DNA of 17,249 nt from an uncultured Alphaproteobacteria bacterium (lineage in GTDB: Bacteria > Pseudomonadota > Alphaproteobacteria > Micavibrionales > Micavibrionaceae): assembly GCA_937124505.1 (NCBI GenBank), contig CAKZKV010000158.1, positions 1 through 17,249 of the forward strand, given 5' to 3'. The translations under genes were made by a program, and so were the position numbers. The notes under the pieces are model-generated. The model was not told the origin of the DNA, made no database searches, and saw only the letters and a program-made list of their open reading frames with translations. Below are positions 8,148-16,804 of this stretch, in pieces (within the stretch, counting starts at the first letter, position 1; each line of letters starts with the position of its first letter).

Positions 8148-8153
8148 TTTATG

Positions 8154-8699
8154 ATGATCATCAGCAAACACCCCCTTCCCCTGATCCTTTTTACTGCACT
8201 CATGATGCTTTCGCCGCCGCTGTCTTTAAGCGCAAAAGCCAGCCAAAGTGACCTGGAGCAAATTTTCAAGGCCGCTGACATCATCCCGGATAACAAGCTG
8301 GATCATGGAGAATTTGATATATACCACTATAATGCTTTCAAACTAATGGATGCCAATCGGGATGGCCTGCTTATGAAAGACGAGTGTCAGGATGGCTGCT
8401 TTCAATGGGAAGGACCAACAAACAGGGAAGAACCGGAAAAAACCGGCGAAATCTACCGTAACCACGAATTTTTATATACTGATTACCGCTTTGACGCGAT
8501 AGACAGGGACCAGAACGGTACTCTCAATATCTATGAGTATCTCTTGTTTGGACGTGAACGGTTTCCCCATTTTGATCTGGACCAGAACGGCATGATTGAA
8601 GAAAGCGAATTTTGCAGCAGCTATAGATCCTCCATGCCGTGCGATACGGCTGCCAGAGATTTCTCCTCTCAAAGTCAAAAACAGAAGCAAGAACACTGA
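8154..8699 (+). CDS. Secreted EF-hand calcium-binding protein
   Basis: Counted from the ATG at 8154 the protein has 181 residues. A signal peptide is clear: Lys5, a hydrophobic core at about 8-24 and a likely cleavage after SAKA (residue 29), so it should act in the periplasm or outside. Four EF-hand loops follow. Loop 1 (42-53) is degenerate, with Ile at position 3 and Asn in place of the central glycine. Loop 2 (66-77, DANRDGLLMKDE), loop 3 (117-128, DRDQNGTLNIYE) and loop 4 (141-152, DLDQNGMIEESE) have canonical Ca2+ ligands. Four cysteines at 78, 82, 154 and 163 sit just after loops 2 and 4 and could form disulfides after export. The tail is rich in Gln, Lys and Ser. ATG 8151 is an alternative start. 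The gene is preceded by an FNR/FixK-type box and converges on the pyruvyl transferase gene. The protein could buffer or sense calcium; the specific function is unknown. Confidence 0.85.
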   Translation: MIISKHPLPLILFTALMMLSPPLSLSAKASQSDLEQIFKAADIIPDNKLDHGEFDIYHYNAFKLMDANRDGLLMKDECQDGCFQWEGPTNREEPEKTGEIYRNHEFLYTDYRFDAIDRDQNGTLNIYEYLLFGRERFPHFDLDQNGMIEESEFCSSYRSSMPCDTAARDFSSQSQKQKQEH

Positions 8700-8743
8700 A
8701 AAGTATTCAGGATCATATCTGTCATAAAAGAAACAAGAAAACC

Positions 8744-10108
8744 TTATGCCGCCTGAGACACAACGTTTCTGGTGCGCATAGCAGTATTGTTTTTATGGTG
8801 GCTGATGGCCGGGCTGTAACGCTTTTGCCCTTTCTGATAATAAGCACTCTTGAGCAGGGGCGCGGCTTTCATAGCAGAAACATGCTGGGCTTTAGCGGCT
8901 TTCAGGATGCGCTTCCGGTAATCGGTGTAATTACCGATGATCTTGTCTGCCTTGGCACGCAAATCCCCCGCCGTAATGGTTTCCATATCGCAAGCCGTAT
9001 CACGCAACCCCATGGATCTAAGCAATTCCGTGGTTTTAAATTCATAGGCAATCGGCAATACCGGTACACCGACATTCAGTGCCATGATCATCATATGCAT
9101 CCGGGTTGCCACAACCAGATCCATATGCTTCAGAATATCCATGATTTCCTGCGGGTGATGATAATCGTCCATCACAACCACCTTTTCCTGCACTGACCGG
9201 GATAAGCCGGATACAATACGCCGGGCCAGTTTGGCATCATCGTATTTGTAGTGAGCCAAGCCCTGACAGGACGAAATAAACGTCACCTCAATGCCATAAT
9301 GCTTGACCAGACGTTCCGTTAAAGACGCAATTGCCTCCATGTAAATTTGCATGCCTTCACGGGCATTACGTTTCCTTAGGTATGGCCAGACACGTACGGA
9401 AATAGCGACTTTTTCAACTTCGGGCGCAACTGCTGCCATCAGTTTTTCATCAACAAGTGTATGGTCCATCAGGGCAAACGCGCTGTCCGCCAGAATAAAA
9501 CTCTTTTGCGGCTGTTCCAGAAGGTCTTGCAAATATATTTGTGACTGGCGATCCCGCAACAAAACAAGCGGTGTGGCATCCAGTACTGATTTGATTTTTT
9601 CCCGGTTTTCCAGTTTTGTGAATGGCCCCAGAGATTGCGTGAACAGGACGGGAGGTTTACCGAAATAGGTATCAATCTCAAACTGCTTCAGACGCTCCTG
9701 CAAGTTATAATATTCCATCAGATAGGAGCCACCATTGGTGATGATCATATCGGCTTCGACATAATGCTTCACATCATCCGACAGGTCATACCCCAGTAGA
9801 AATGTTACTAGACGCCATTTATTTTGTTTGGCGGCCCACAGCGCGATATCAGACTTTAAATTTTTATACCATGCGGCCCAGCGCGAAAACGTCCCCGGCT
9901 TCGGGTTGACTGTGTAAAGGCGGCCTGCAATGGTTGGCCGGAAGTACTGCTCCAGATAAATATCCTGGGACGTTTCGGCATCATGATCGAAAATCATCAA
10001 TTCCGTATCACCTCCAAACGCTTCCTTGATAATTTTTTCCGCTGCCAGCATAATCACGCCATCGCTGGCATTTCCGCAAACTGTATTTTCCAGAATGATT
10101 TTATACAT
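8744..10108 (-). CDS. Polysaccharide pyruvyl transferase family protein
   Basis: This 454-residue protein carries the blocks of the polysaccharide pyruvyl transferase family (the WcaK/CsaB group), which use phosphoenolpyruvate to add pyruvyl ketals to sugars of capsule, exopolysaccharide or cell-wall polymers. Visible motifs are NGGSYL (125-130), QSLGPF (158-163), LLRDRQS (183-189), ADSAF (207-211), TRMHMMIMAL (335-344) and GVPVLPIAYEFK (347-358). The N-terminal NASDGVI (13-19) stands where relatives have a GNxGD-type loop, so the loop is altered. No signal peptide or membrane helix is seen, so it is likely cytoplasmic. About 60 residues after the last motif form a basic, Lys- and His-rich tail. 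The ATG is preceded by AGG almost without spacing and by AAGGA at about eleven bases. It converges on the EF-hand gene with 44 bases between the stops and no visible terminator. The acceptor sugar is unknown. Confidence 0.85.
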   Translation of the reverse strand: MYKIILENTVCGNASDGVIMLAAEKIIKEAFGGDTELMIFDHDAETSQDIYLEQYFRPTIAGRLYTVNPKPGTFSRWAAWYKNLKSDIALWAAKQNKWRLVTFLLGYDLSDDVKHYVEADMIITNGGSYLMEYYNLQERLKQFEIDTYFGKPPVLFTQSLGPFTKLENREKIKSVLDATPLVLLRDRQSQIYLQDLLEQPQKSFILADSAFALMDHTLVDEKLMAAVAPEVEKVAISVRVWPYLRKRNAREGMQIYMEAIASLTERLVKHYGIEVTFISSCQGLAHYKYDDAKLARRIVSGLSRSVQEKVVVMDDYHHPQEIMDILKHMDLVVATRMHMMIMALNVGVPVLPIAYEFKTTELLRSMGLRDTACDMETITAGDLRAKADKIIGNYTDYRKRILKAAKAQHVSAMKAAPLLKSAYYQKGQKRYSPAISHHKNNTAMRTRNVVSQAA

Positions 10109-10288
10109 TCCTGTTTAAATCCTTTTTTGACCCACCTCCCTGTCATACAGGATATCGCGCCGCAATTGCAAGAGAAATGACATAATGCCATCTGATGTAA
10201 AAGGTATTTTCTCAAGAAGAGATCCAGCCATATTAATGATATGTTTATTCTTCGCATTTATATGTATTCCGTGTATGAGTGGAGTTAG
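10109..10288. promoter_or_regulatory. Divergent pyruvyl transferase/tamA intergenic region
   Basis: This 180-base spacer must hold promoters for two divergent units. I see no strong -35/-10 pair. A small inverted repeat CATAT-TAATG-ATATG is at 10229-10243. The AT-rich stretch 10255-10267 is the most likely -10 area for tamA. GGAG at 10281-10284, four bases before the tamA ATG, is a good ribosome binding site. No gene of reasonable quality fits in the spacer. Confidence 0.3.
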
Positions 10289-12001
10289 ATGGGTTTCAAC
10301 AGATCGACAACAAAAACTGTTTTCATAGCCTGTATTTTACAGGCAGCACTACTCCCCTTTGCCGTTCCGGCTGCTGAGATTACGGTTAAAGGGCTGGACG
10401 AGCAACCGGCCCTTGCCAAATACCTGCAGGAACGGGTTATTGATGAAATCCATGCATCGGAAACGCCTTACAGTCCTTCAGCCATTCGCGCCAGATTGCA
10501 AAAAGCCCTGAAAGCCCGGGGGTATTATCAGGCCAGACTCACAAGCCCTTCTGATTCAGAAACAGACTTTTTGATACAACCCGGCCCTCAATACAAAATC
10601 TCGTCTTATGAGATAACGGGATATGACGCTGGGGAAACGCTGAACCTGAAAGCCGGGGAGCCTCTGATTGCTCAGGACGTCCTGAATGCCCAGAAGACCC
10701 TGTATGACAATATTTTGACCCATGAATGTTTTTACAAGCTTTCGGTTAAAAACCGCGTTTTTCTGAAAGAAAACAATCCTCTGGCCGATATCTTTTTTGA
10801 TGTGGCCTCATCGGGAGCCGCAACGTTTGGTTCCACGACCTTTCTGGGCGCTGAAAAGATCGACCGGGAATATTTGAATAAATTCCTAAGATATGCGCCT
10901 GACGACTGCTGGAACCCAATGACACTGGAGGACAGTAAAAATGCGCTTCTGCAAACCGGCCTGATCTCTACGATTGACACAAAACTTCCGGAAGCACCAA
11001 CGGACGATGGCTCTGTTCCGATTGTCATGAACCTGAAACCACGTGCGCCGCATACGGTCAAATTAGGAGCAAATTATAATACGTCTGAAGGACCGGGCAT
11101 CAGCGCAGCATGGGTGCATAGGAATTTTTTCGGATCGGGCGAAGAATTGGCCGTCTCCACCAAAATCTCCAGTGTGCTGCAAAATCTGGGGCTGGATTTC
11201 ACCAAACCGTTTTTTCTGTCTGATAATCAAACGTTCAAATTCACCTCGGCGCTGGAGCGGCAAGATACCGATGCCTATGAAGAATTCAGCCTGAACGCTG
11301 TTGGCTCCATCACCCGCAAAATCTCCAGATACTGGAACGGCAGCCTTGGGATCGGGCTGGATCTATTGCAAGTAAAGGAGAACGGCGCAAAGAGTGAAAA
11401 TTTCGGGCTTGTCTCTTTGCCGGGAACCCTGACCTACGACAGCCGCGACAATGTGCTGGATGCCCATGACGGCCATACGCTGCGTCTTGTTTTGACCCCT
11501 GTGATAGACGTCCTCGGCACAACGGCCCCGTTCCTGAAAACCCGCGCCACAGGGACAACCTATTTTGATCTGAAACGCGCAATTCTGGCCCTGCGCGCTT
11601 CGATTGGCAGCATCTTCGGCAACAGCACAAATGACCTCCCTGCATCCTACCGATTCTATGCGGGCGGCGGTGGCTCGATCCGCGGCTATGGTTATCAGGA
11701 GGCCGGACCGTTTGATTCCAGTAACGATCCGGCGGGCGGGCGCTCACTGTTGGAAACAACGGCAGAACTGCGGTTTAAAGTGACGGAGAAGATCGGGGCC
11801 GTGGCCTTTGTGGATGCGGGCGGCGCATATGACAGTTCCTATCCGGATTTTAAGGGCGGCACATATCTCGGCGCGGGCGTAGGGATGCGGTATTATACAG
11901 ATTTTGGCCCCATACGTTTTGATGTCGGTGTTCCCCTCAACAAAAAAGGCCATTTAGATCAGAATTACCAGATCTATATCAGTATCGGGCAGGCATTTTA
12001 A
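10289..12001 (+). CDS. tamA: TamA, Omp85-family outer membrane assembly factor
   Basis: This 570-residue protein has a signal peptide (hydrophobic core about 11-27, likely cleavage in VPAA near 27-29), a POTRA-like periplasmic part to about residue 250, and a C-terminal beta barrel of about 310 residues. The barrel carries the Omp85 loop-6 motif GGSIRGYGYQ (461-470), with Arg465, and ends in an aromatic beta-signal finishing YISIGQAF. The POTRA region contains the expected ALKARGYYQARL segment (73-84). Together with TamB it forms the translocation and assembly module that helps insert autotransporters and other outer membrane proteins; TamB-type proteins also move phospholipid. Size matches TamA and is well below the roughly 800 residues of BamA. 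Cys147 and Cys207 lie in adjacent POTRA domains and could be bonded in the periplasm. It overlaps tamB by one base, which makes the assignment firm. Confidence 0.93.
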   Translation: MGFNRSTTKTVFIACILQAALLPFAVPAAEITVKGLDEQPALAKYLQERVIDEIHASETPYSPSAIRARLQKALKARGYYQARLTSPSDSETDFLIQPGPQYKISSYEITGYDAGETLNLKAGEPLIAQDVLNAQKTLYDNILTHECFYKLSVKNRVFLKENNPLADIFFDVASSGAATFGSTTFLGAEKIDREYLNKFLRYAPDDCWNPMTLEDSKNALLQTGLISTIDTKLPEAPTDDGSVPIVMNLKPRAPHTVKLGANYNTSEGPGISAAWVHRNFFGSGEELAVSTKISSVLQNLGLDFTKPFFLSDNQTFKFTSALERQDTDAYEEFSLNAVGSITRKISRYWNGSLGIGLDLLQVKENGAKSENFGLVSLPGTLTYDSRDNVLDAHDGHTLRLVLTPVIDVLGTTAPFLKTRATGTTYFDLKRAILALRASIGSIFGNSTNDLPASYRFYAGGGGSIRGYGYQEAGPFDSSNDPAGGRSLLETTAELRFKVTEKIGAVAFVDAGGAYDSSYPDFKGGTYLGAGVGMRYYTDFGPIRFDVGVPLNKKGHLDQNYQIYISIGQAF

Positions 12002-15000
12002 TGGGATTTGTAACAAAGAGCATTCGGGCAATGGGAAAGGTCTTTCTGGCCTTGTGTTCCCTTGCGCTTATTCTGTGCCTGCTTCTGATCATCAGCTTAC
12101 AAGGATTTGTACTCTGGCTGAATACCCCGCCAGGCAGTGCGTGGCTATCCCACCAGATTGAAACAGCGGCGGCGGACAGCCCTTACCAGATCAAACTGAA
12201 CGGCTTTGCCCTCTCCGGCCTGTTCACTCTACATGCTGCGGAGCTACAACTTCTGGATGAAGACGGCGTTTTTCTGGAAGCGCATCACCTGCGCCTAAAA
12301 TCCAGCCCGTTTCCTCTCGCCGTCAAGCGTCTGCGGGCAGCGTTCATTGCAGACCATATTAACCTGCTGCGTCTGCCTACATCAGATAGAAAGAACAATC
12401 CTGAATCAGAAGACAATCAAGACCCTTTTGTTTTTCCGGATCTCTATTTTACAAAGCTTGATTTTGAGATCGATATCACCCATCTGCAACTGCCTGACGA
12501 TATGATAAAGGGAGGGGCCAATACCCGTCTTCAACTCTCCCAGAACATTTTTCTATCCGGCCAGATGCTTCAGGGAAAAGGGCAGATCAGAATAGGAGAG
12601 GAAAACCACCTTGATCTGGACGGGTCTTATGACCTCGCGCAAAACGCTTTTCTCTTTCAGGCCGAAGGGCTGTGGCAGGATGTGCACCAAATCGACAGGG
12701 ACATTACCGCGCCCCTCCGCTTCAAAAGCAAGATCAGAGGGAAAATAGACGACTTTGCAGGCGACCTGTCTGTAACATCTGCCTATAAACAGATTCCGGC
12801 CCATGTCTCGGCAAATCTGGCACGACGGCAGCATATGATCCACCTGAGCGAGATTTCCGGAACGGCGCGGGACGTGACATTATCAGGAAAATTATCCTAC
12901 GATACGTCTGCGTCTCTTGCGGACGGCACTCTGGACGGACGTTTTGGCAGCTTTGACCTGCTCTCGGTTCTAAGTGGCGTCAAACCGCTCTCAGGAACAG
13001 GGACGTTTTCAGCAACGCTGGGGCATGAACAAGGTGTGCAGAAAGCTGAGGCCACTCTTGATATTCAAAACGGAGCTGATGAGGACATGAAGGCGGAACG
13101 CATCAATGCCGCCGTAACCCTGCCGGATGTGAAAGACTGGAAAACGACCCGAGCAACCCTCACGATTTCAAATGCCGTTTTGCCAGAAACGGACGTAAAA
13201 AGTGCGGAAGTACACATCACGCCTGCGGATCAGGGCATTGACCTGAAGGTGGATGCCAAAGCTTACAGCCTGCGTCCTTTTTATATCGCAGGAAATGCGC
13301 AGCTTCAAAACCTTTCGCCGCTGGCCCTTGAAATTCCCCACCTCACATTCAAAGCCGGGAACGGGTCACTGACCCTGAAAGGCGCGATAAAGGATAATAT
13401 TCCTGACATTCAATTTACAACAGATAAACTCGACCTTTCTGCGCTTCCTTATGCCGATCTGTCCAATCTGCCGTTTCAACTCCGCACATTTGACGGAACA
13501 CTTGGCGGCACGATGGCAACGCCCGTTATCAAGATTGATTATGGTATCATCAGCGCCCTTAAAAATATCCCAAATACAAGCATTTCCGGCACGCTCACCT
13601 ACGCAGACATGCGCGCTTCAGCACTGTTTCAGGCAGAGGGAAAAGGTATTCGGTCTCTATCGGGCGATGTCACCGTGCCTGTATCCCTCTCCCTCCAGCC
13701 CTTTACTTTCCAGCTTAATGAAAACGCCGCCCTTTCGGGCAAGACAGACGGACAATTTAATCTTGCCGCACTGGTTCCCCTGTTTTTAGGACAGGACTAT
13801 GACGTGCGCGGCAACGTCAACATGGATGCCCGGATCGCAGGAGATCTCGTCAAACCGGAACTGGATGGCTCTCTGACCCTGAAGGATGGCTATGTGAAGG
13901 ATGAGGTCAATGATGTTGAACTGAAAAGCCTGCTAGCCGCCGCCACTTTCAAAGGGCAGAGCCTCACCCTTTCAAAACTGAACGCAACAGATGCGGCGGA
14001 AAGCGGCTCTCTCTCCGGCAAGGGCGTGTTTAACCTCTCCGATCCCGGTCATCCCGATATCACCGCCGATTTAAAAATGACCAATATGCATTTGCTCAAG
14101 GGGGATCTGTACGATGCACGGCTGAACGCTGATATGAATATCAGGACAAAAAGACAGGATTATTATCTGGAGGGCATCATTACCCCGGAAGAAATTCAGA
14201 TCATCCTGCCGGAGCGCTTTGAACAGAGCATCCCGACCCTGAATATCGTGGAACAAGATCAAAGAGGCGCAAAAACCAGAAGCCTGATGGAACGCCTGAA
14301 TCTGGAGATGGATTTCAAGGCGGATAACCGCATTTTTGTGCGCGGTTGGGGGCTGGATGCCGAACTAAACGGCGAATTGAATATCACCGGCACGGCGGAC
14401 TCACCACTGGTCAATGGACAACTGCAAACCTCCCGCGCCCGGTATGAAGAATTGGGACGACGTTTTGATGTTAACCATGCAATCCTGCGATTTCAGGGCA
14501 TGATCCCGCCCTCCCCCTATCTTGACGTGAAAACGTCAACCAATCTAGACGGCATGACGGCCCATATCCTGATTTCAGGACGCGCCGCCGATCCCAAACT
14601 GGCCTTTTCTTCCACGCCGTCCCTGCCGGAAGATGAAGTCCTCTCACATATCCTGTTCGGGGAAGATATCAGCAAAATCTCCCCCTATCAGGCGGTGCAA
14701 CTGGCACAGACCCTGAGTCGTTTTTCAGGTCATGGCGGCGGCGGGTTTGATCTTCTCGGTACGGTGCGGGATATTACAGGTCTGGATGATATCCGTGTCG
14801 AAGGTGTCGGGACGGAAGACGCCACGGTCGGGGCAGGAAAATATATCACGGACAAGGTCTATCTGGAGCTGGAGCAGGGAAGCGGGGAAAAATCCGGCGC
14901 GGCCTCCGTTGAAATCGAAGTCACCCCCAACGTCAAGGTCGAGAGCAAGGCCGGACAAAACGGCGATACGGATGTCGGTGTTTTCTGGGAATGGGATTAT

Positions 15001-15003
15001 TAA
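12001..15003 (+). CDS. tamB: TamB, AsmA-like inner membrane partner of TamA
   Basis: This 1000-residue protein starts with a single membrane anchor at about residues 12-38 and continues as a long periplasmic repeat-like beta structure typical of AsmA/TamB proteins, which form hydrophobic grooves bridging inner and outer membranes. The C-terminal DUF490/TamB domain is recognisable from ILFGEDISKISPYQAVQLAQ, then GLDDIRVE, and the terminal strand ending in FWEWDY. That end matches the pattern of TamB proteins that bind TamA. Length is shorter than the roughly 1260 residues of Escherichia coli TamB. The start codon shares the last base of the tamA stop (TAATG), so translation is probably coupled and the two proteins are made together. 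No terminator follows. The two genes form a self-contained operon with no extra member before the repeat at 15101. Confidence 0.93.
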   Translation: MGFVTKSIRAMGKVFLALCSLALILCLLLIISLQGFVLWLNTPPGSAWLSHQIETAAADSPYQIKLNGFALSGLFTLHAAELQLLDEDGVFLEAHHLRLKSSPFPLAVKRLRAAFIADHINLLRLPTSDRKNNPESEDNQDPFVFPDLYFTKLDFEIDITHLQLPDDMIKGGANTRLQLSQNIFLSGQMLQGKGQIRIGEENHLDLDGSYDLAQNAFLFQAEGLWQDVHQIDRDITAPLRFKSKIRGKIDDFAGDLSVTSAYKQIPAHVSANLARRQHMIHLSEISGTARDVTLSGKLSYDTSASLADGTLDGRFGSFDLLSVLSGVKPLSGTGTFSATLGHEQGVQKAEATLDIQNGADEDMKAERINAAVTLPDVKDWKTTRATLTISNAVLPETDVKSAEVHITPADQGIDLKVDAKAYSLRPFYIAGNAQLQNLSPLALEIPHLTFKAGNGSLTLKGAIKDNIPDIQFTTDKLDLSALPYADLSNLPFQLRTFDGTLGGTMATPVIKIDYGIISALKNIPNTSISGTLTYADMRASALFQAEGKGIRSLSGDVTVPVSLSLQPFTFQLNENAALSGKTDGQFNLAALVPLFLGQDYDVRGNVNMDARIAGDLVKPELDGSLTLKDGYVKDEVNDVELKSLLAAATFKGQSLTLSKLNATDAAESGSLSGKGVFNLSDPGHPDITADLKMTNMHLLKGDLYDARLNADMNIRTKRQDYYLEGIITPEEIQIILPERFEQSIPTLNIVEQDQRGAKTRSLMERLNLEMDFKADNRIFVRGWGLDAELNGELNITGTADSPLVNGQLQTSRARYEELGRRFDVNHAILRFQGMIPPSPYLDVKTSTNLDGMTAHILISGRAADPKLAFSSTPSLPEDEVLSHILFGEDISKISPYQAVQLAQTLSRFSGHGGGGFDLLGTVRDITGLDDIRVEGVGTEDATVGAGKYITDKVYLELEQGSGEKSGAASVEIEVTPNVKVESKAGQNGDTDVGVFWEWDY

Positions 15004-15100
15004 GCGATTATAGATACCGATACCGACTTCAAGGCCATAATATTTTTCTTCTGTATCCCGTTAAGGAAATCGCAACCATTATGATATAATTCTGATCTGG

Positions 15101-15191
15101 AGCGTTCATCGTTCCTTTTCGGGTGCGTTACTTCGTCGCTTACATACGTTTTGTATGCTCCGCTCCTCGTGCCTGCCCGAAAATAAACGCT
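15101..15191. repeat. Nested inverted-repeat element, REP-like
   Basis: Three nested pairs of arms are present. The outer pair is AGCGTT (15101-15106) and AACGCT (15186-15191). The middle pair is TTTTCGGG (15116-15123) and CCCGAAAA (15176-15183). The inner pair is CATAC (15143-15147) and GTATG (15153-15157) around GTTTT. The pyrimidine-rich flanks of the inner hairpin, 15131-15142 and 15158-15168, are not complementary but resemble mirror images of each other. The block is GC-richer than the surrounding spacer. It sits in the 229-base gap between tamB and the kinase gene; the rest of that gap shows no gene. It could be a member of a dispersed intergenic repeat family, a transcript-end structure for tamB, or a small RNA. 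No second copy is seen in this window. Confidence 0.6.
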
Positions 15192-15232
15192 GTTTGCTCT
15201 AAAGCTTTTGGTAATCAAGTCATAAAAAACTA

Positions 15233-16705
15233 ATGTCCTCTGAAAAGCACAAAACACTGGATATGCAACGTCGTTTGCTGAAGCGGGCAGAAAGAATGGC
15301 GGGAATTGGCCATTGGCATATTGATTTGAACGACAATACTCTTTTCTGGTCGGATGAAATTTACCGCATTTACGGTTTGGATAAGGACGAATTTTCTCCA
15401 ACAGTAACAGACTCCATTGAATTTTTTCACCCGGATGATCAAAAATCTGTCGAAACGTATATAGCAGAGGCAATCGAAGACAAGCTGGAATTCTTTTTCG
15501 AACTGCGCCTGATCCGCCCGAATGGCGACATCCGTCTGGTACAGTCCTTTGGCGAACCCGAAATGAATGAGGACGGTGTCGTCACAGGCATTTTCGGTAT
15601 TTTTCGCGATATTACAGAAACACGGCAAAAAGAACTGAAAGAAGAAGAGCAGAACAAATTTCTTGAACTGGTCATGGAGTCAATCCCTGATCCGATCCTT
15701 GTCAAAGATTCCGATTGTCGGATCATCATGGCAAACCCGGCGTTTCTGGAACTTTACCCGGAAGAAAAAAGAGACCACGTTATAGGAACGACAACGGTAG
15801 AAGACTTTGACCCCCAACAAGCGGAAGAATTTCTGGCCAAAGACAAACAAGCTCTGGAAACAGGGTACTCAGAAACCTTTGAGACCATTGACTTTCCAAA
15901 CGGAACCACAAAAACCCTGTTTACCAAAAAAGTAAGGTTCCAGAATGTGAAAAAAGAAACGAACATTTTAGTTATGGGGCGTGACGTGAGTGAACTTCAG
16001 GCCATGCAAAATGAACTGGAACGTTCCAACAAGGATCTGCAAAATTTTGCCGCAACGATTTCACATGACCTGAAAGCACCGCTTCGCCATATTTCCATGA
16101 GTGCCAACCTTATTGAACGTTCTTTTCAAAATTCTATGGATGAAGAGCAAAAAGAACTGCTTCAAATCATGACGGACGGGGCCGAAACGGCGCAAACCAT
16201 GATTGACACCTTGCTGGAATATTCCAGAATTGGCCAAAAGCATATTGAGTTTGATTTTGTTGATCTCAATACCACCATTAACAATGTTCTGATCATGCTG
16301 GCTCCGACCATAGAAGAAAAAATGGCCGATGTTATCGTCAGGCAAATGCCGGTTCTGGAAAAGGCCAATGAAGGCCTGCTGATGCATATGTTCCAGAATT
16401 TAATCGAAAACGCTTTGAAATACCACGTCCCCGGTCAACCACCGAAGATTTTGATGTACGCAATTGAGCACGAACATCAGGTCGATATCTATCTGGAGGA
16501 CAAGGGGATTGGAATCGACCCGGAATTTGCCGATCAGATTTTCATTATTTTCAGACGACTTCATAAAGAAGACTCGGATTATCAGGGCATTGGACTGGGA
16601 CTGGCCGTTTGTCAAAAAATCGCACGGACGCATCACGGCTCTATCAAACTTGACACAAACTACAAGGAAGGGGCCCGATTTATTATCTCACTTCCTCTGA
16701 AATAG
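15233..16705 (+). CDS. Double-PAS sensor histidine kinase, soluble
   Basis: This 490-residue protein has two PAS domains, at about 20-130 (PAS_3-like, containing GHWHIDLNDNTLFWS and ending in FRDITE) and about 143-255 (ending in GRDVSE). A HisKA dimerisation domain follows with the phospho-acceptor His278 in ISHDLKAPLRH. The ATP-binding HATPase domain shows the N box with Asn389 and Asn393 (FQNLIENALKY), the G1 box DKGIGI (423-428), the F box around IIFRRLH (438-444) and the G2 box GIGLGLAV (452-459). All catalytic motifs look intact. There is no membrane helix or signal peptide, so it would sense an internal cue such as a ligand, redox state or light through the PAS domains; no cofactor residue can be assigned. 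The kinase part resembles the phytochrome-like group. No response regulator is adjacent, so it is an orphan kinase here. The ATG lacks a Shine-Dalgarno sequence. Confidence 0.93.
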   Translation: MSSEKHKTLDMQRRLLKRAERMAGIGHWHIDLNDNTLFWSDEIYRIYGLDKDEFSPTVTDSIEFFHPDDQKSVETYIAEAIEDKLEFFFELRLIRPNGDIRLVQSFGEPEMNEDGVVTGIFGIFRDITETRQKELKEEEQNKFLELVMESIPDPILVKDSDCRIIMANPAFLELYPEEKRDHVIGTTTVEDFDPQQAEEFLAKDKQALETGYSETFETIDFPNGTTKTLFTKKVRFQNVKKETNILVMGRDVSELQAMQNELERSNKDLQNFAATISHDLKAPLRHISMSANLIERSFQNSMDEEQKELLQIMTDGAETAQTMIDTLLEYSRIGQKHIEFDFVDLNTTINNVLIMLAPTIEEKMADVIVRQMPVLEKANEGLLMHMFQNLIENALKYHVPGQPPKILMYAIEHEHQVDIYLEDKGIGIDPEFADQIFIIFRRLHKEDSDYQGIGLGLAVCQKIARTHHGSIKLDTNYKEGARFIISLPLK

Positions 16706-16804
16706 GATGATGAGTGGTCAAAACATTTCTTCCTGTCAAAAAAATATGGCTTTTTCATTTCCCCCCATCTGTTTTCTTTCTCATAAAACCTATATAGTTA
16801 AGCT
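16706..16804 (+). promoter_or_regulatory. Leader of the M32-like gene with a TATATAGT -10 element
   Basis: TATAGT at 16793-16798, within TATATAGT, is a good -10 match and ends six bases before the ATG at 16805. Transcription would then start at or beside the start codon, giving a leaderless message. No good -35 is seen at 17 bases; the nearest, around 16770-16775, reads TGTTTT. No Shine-Dalgarno sequence is present and no terminator is visible after the kinase stop. Confidence 0.4.

Noticed and set aside
8067..8153. TTG-initiated N-terminal extension of the EF-hand protein
   Set aside because: It would add 29 residues ahead of a clear signal peptide and cover the FNR-type box. GAGG at 8144-8147 fits the ATG at 8154.
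8639..9196. Open frame of 185 codons on the plus strand running out of the EF-hand gene
   Set aside because: It overlaps the EF-hand end in another frame and is antisense to conserved pyruvyl transferase motifs. No ribosome binding site or domain is seen.
11310..11759. Open frame of 149 codons on the minus strand
   Set aside because: It is antisense to the tamA beta barrel, including the RGYGYQ motif, and has a low-complexity, Arg- and Cys-rich translation.
15004..15050. Short tandem GATACC repeat after tamB
   Set aside because: Only two partial units are present, which is expected by chance.
15000..15473. Open frame of 157 codons on the minus strand across the repeat and the kinase start
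   Set aside because: It reads through the structured repeat and antisense to the first PAS domain, with no domain or ribosome binding site. The structured repeat better explains the spacer.
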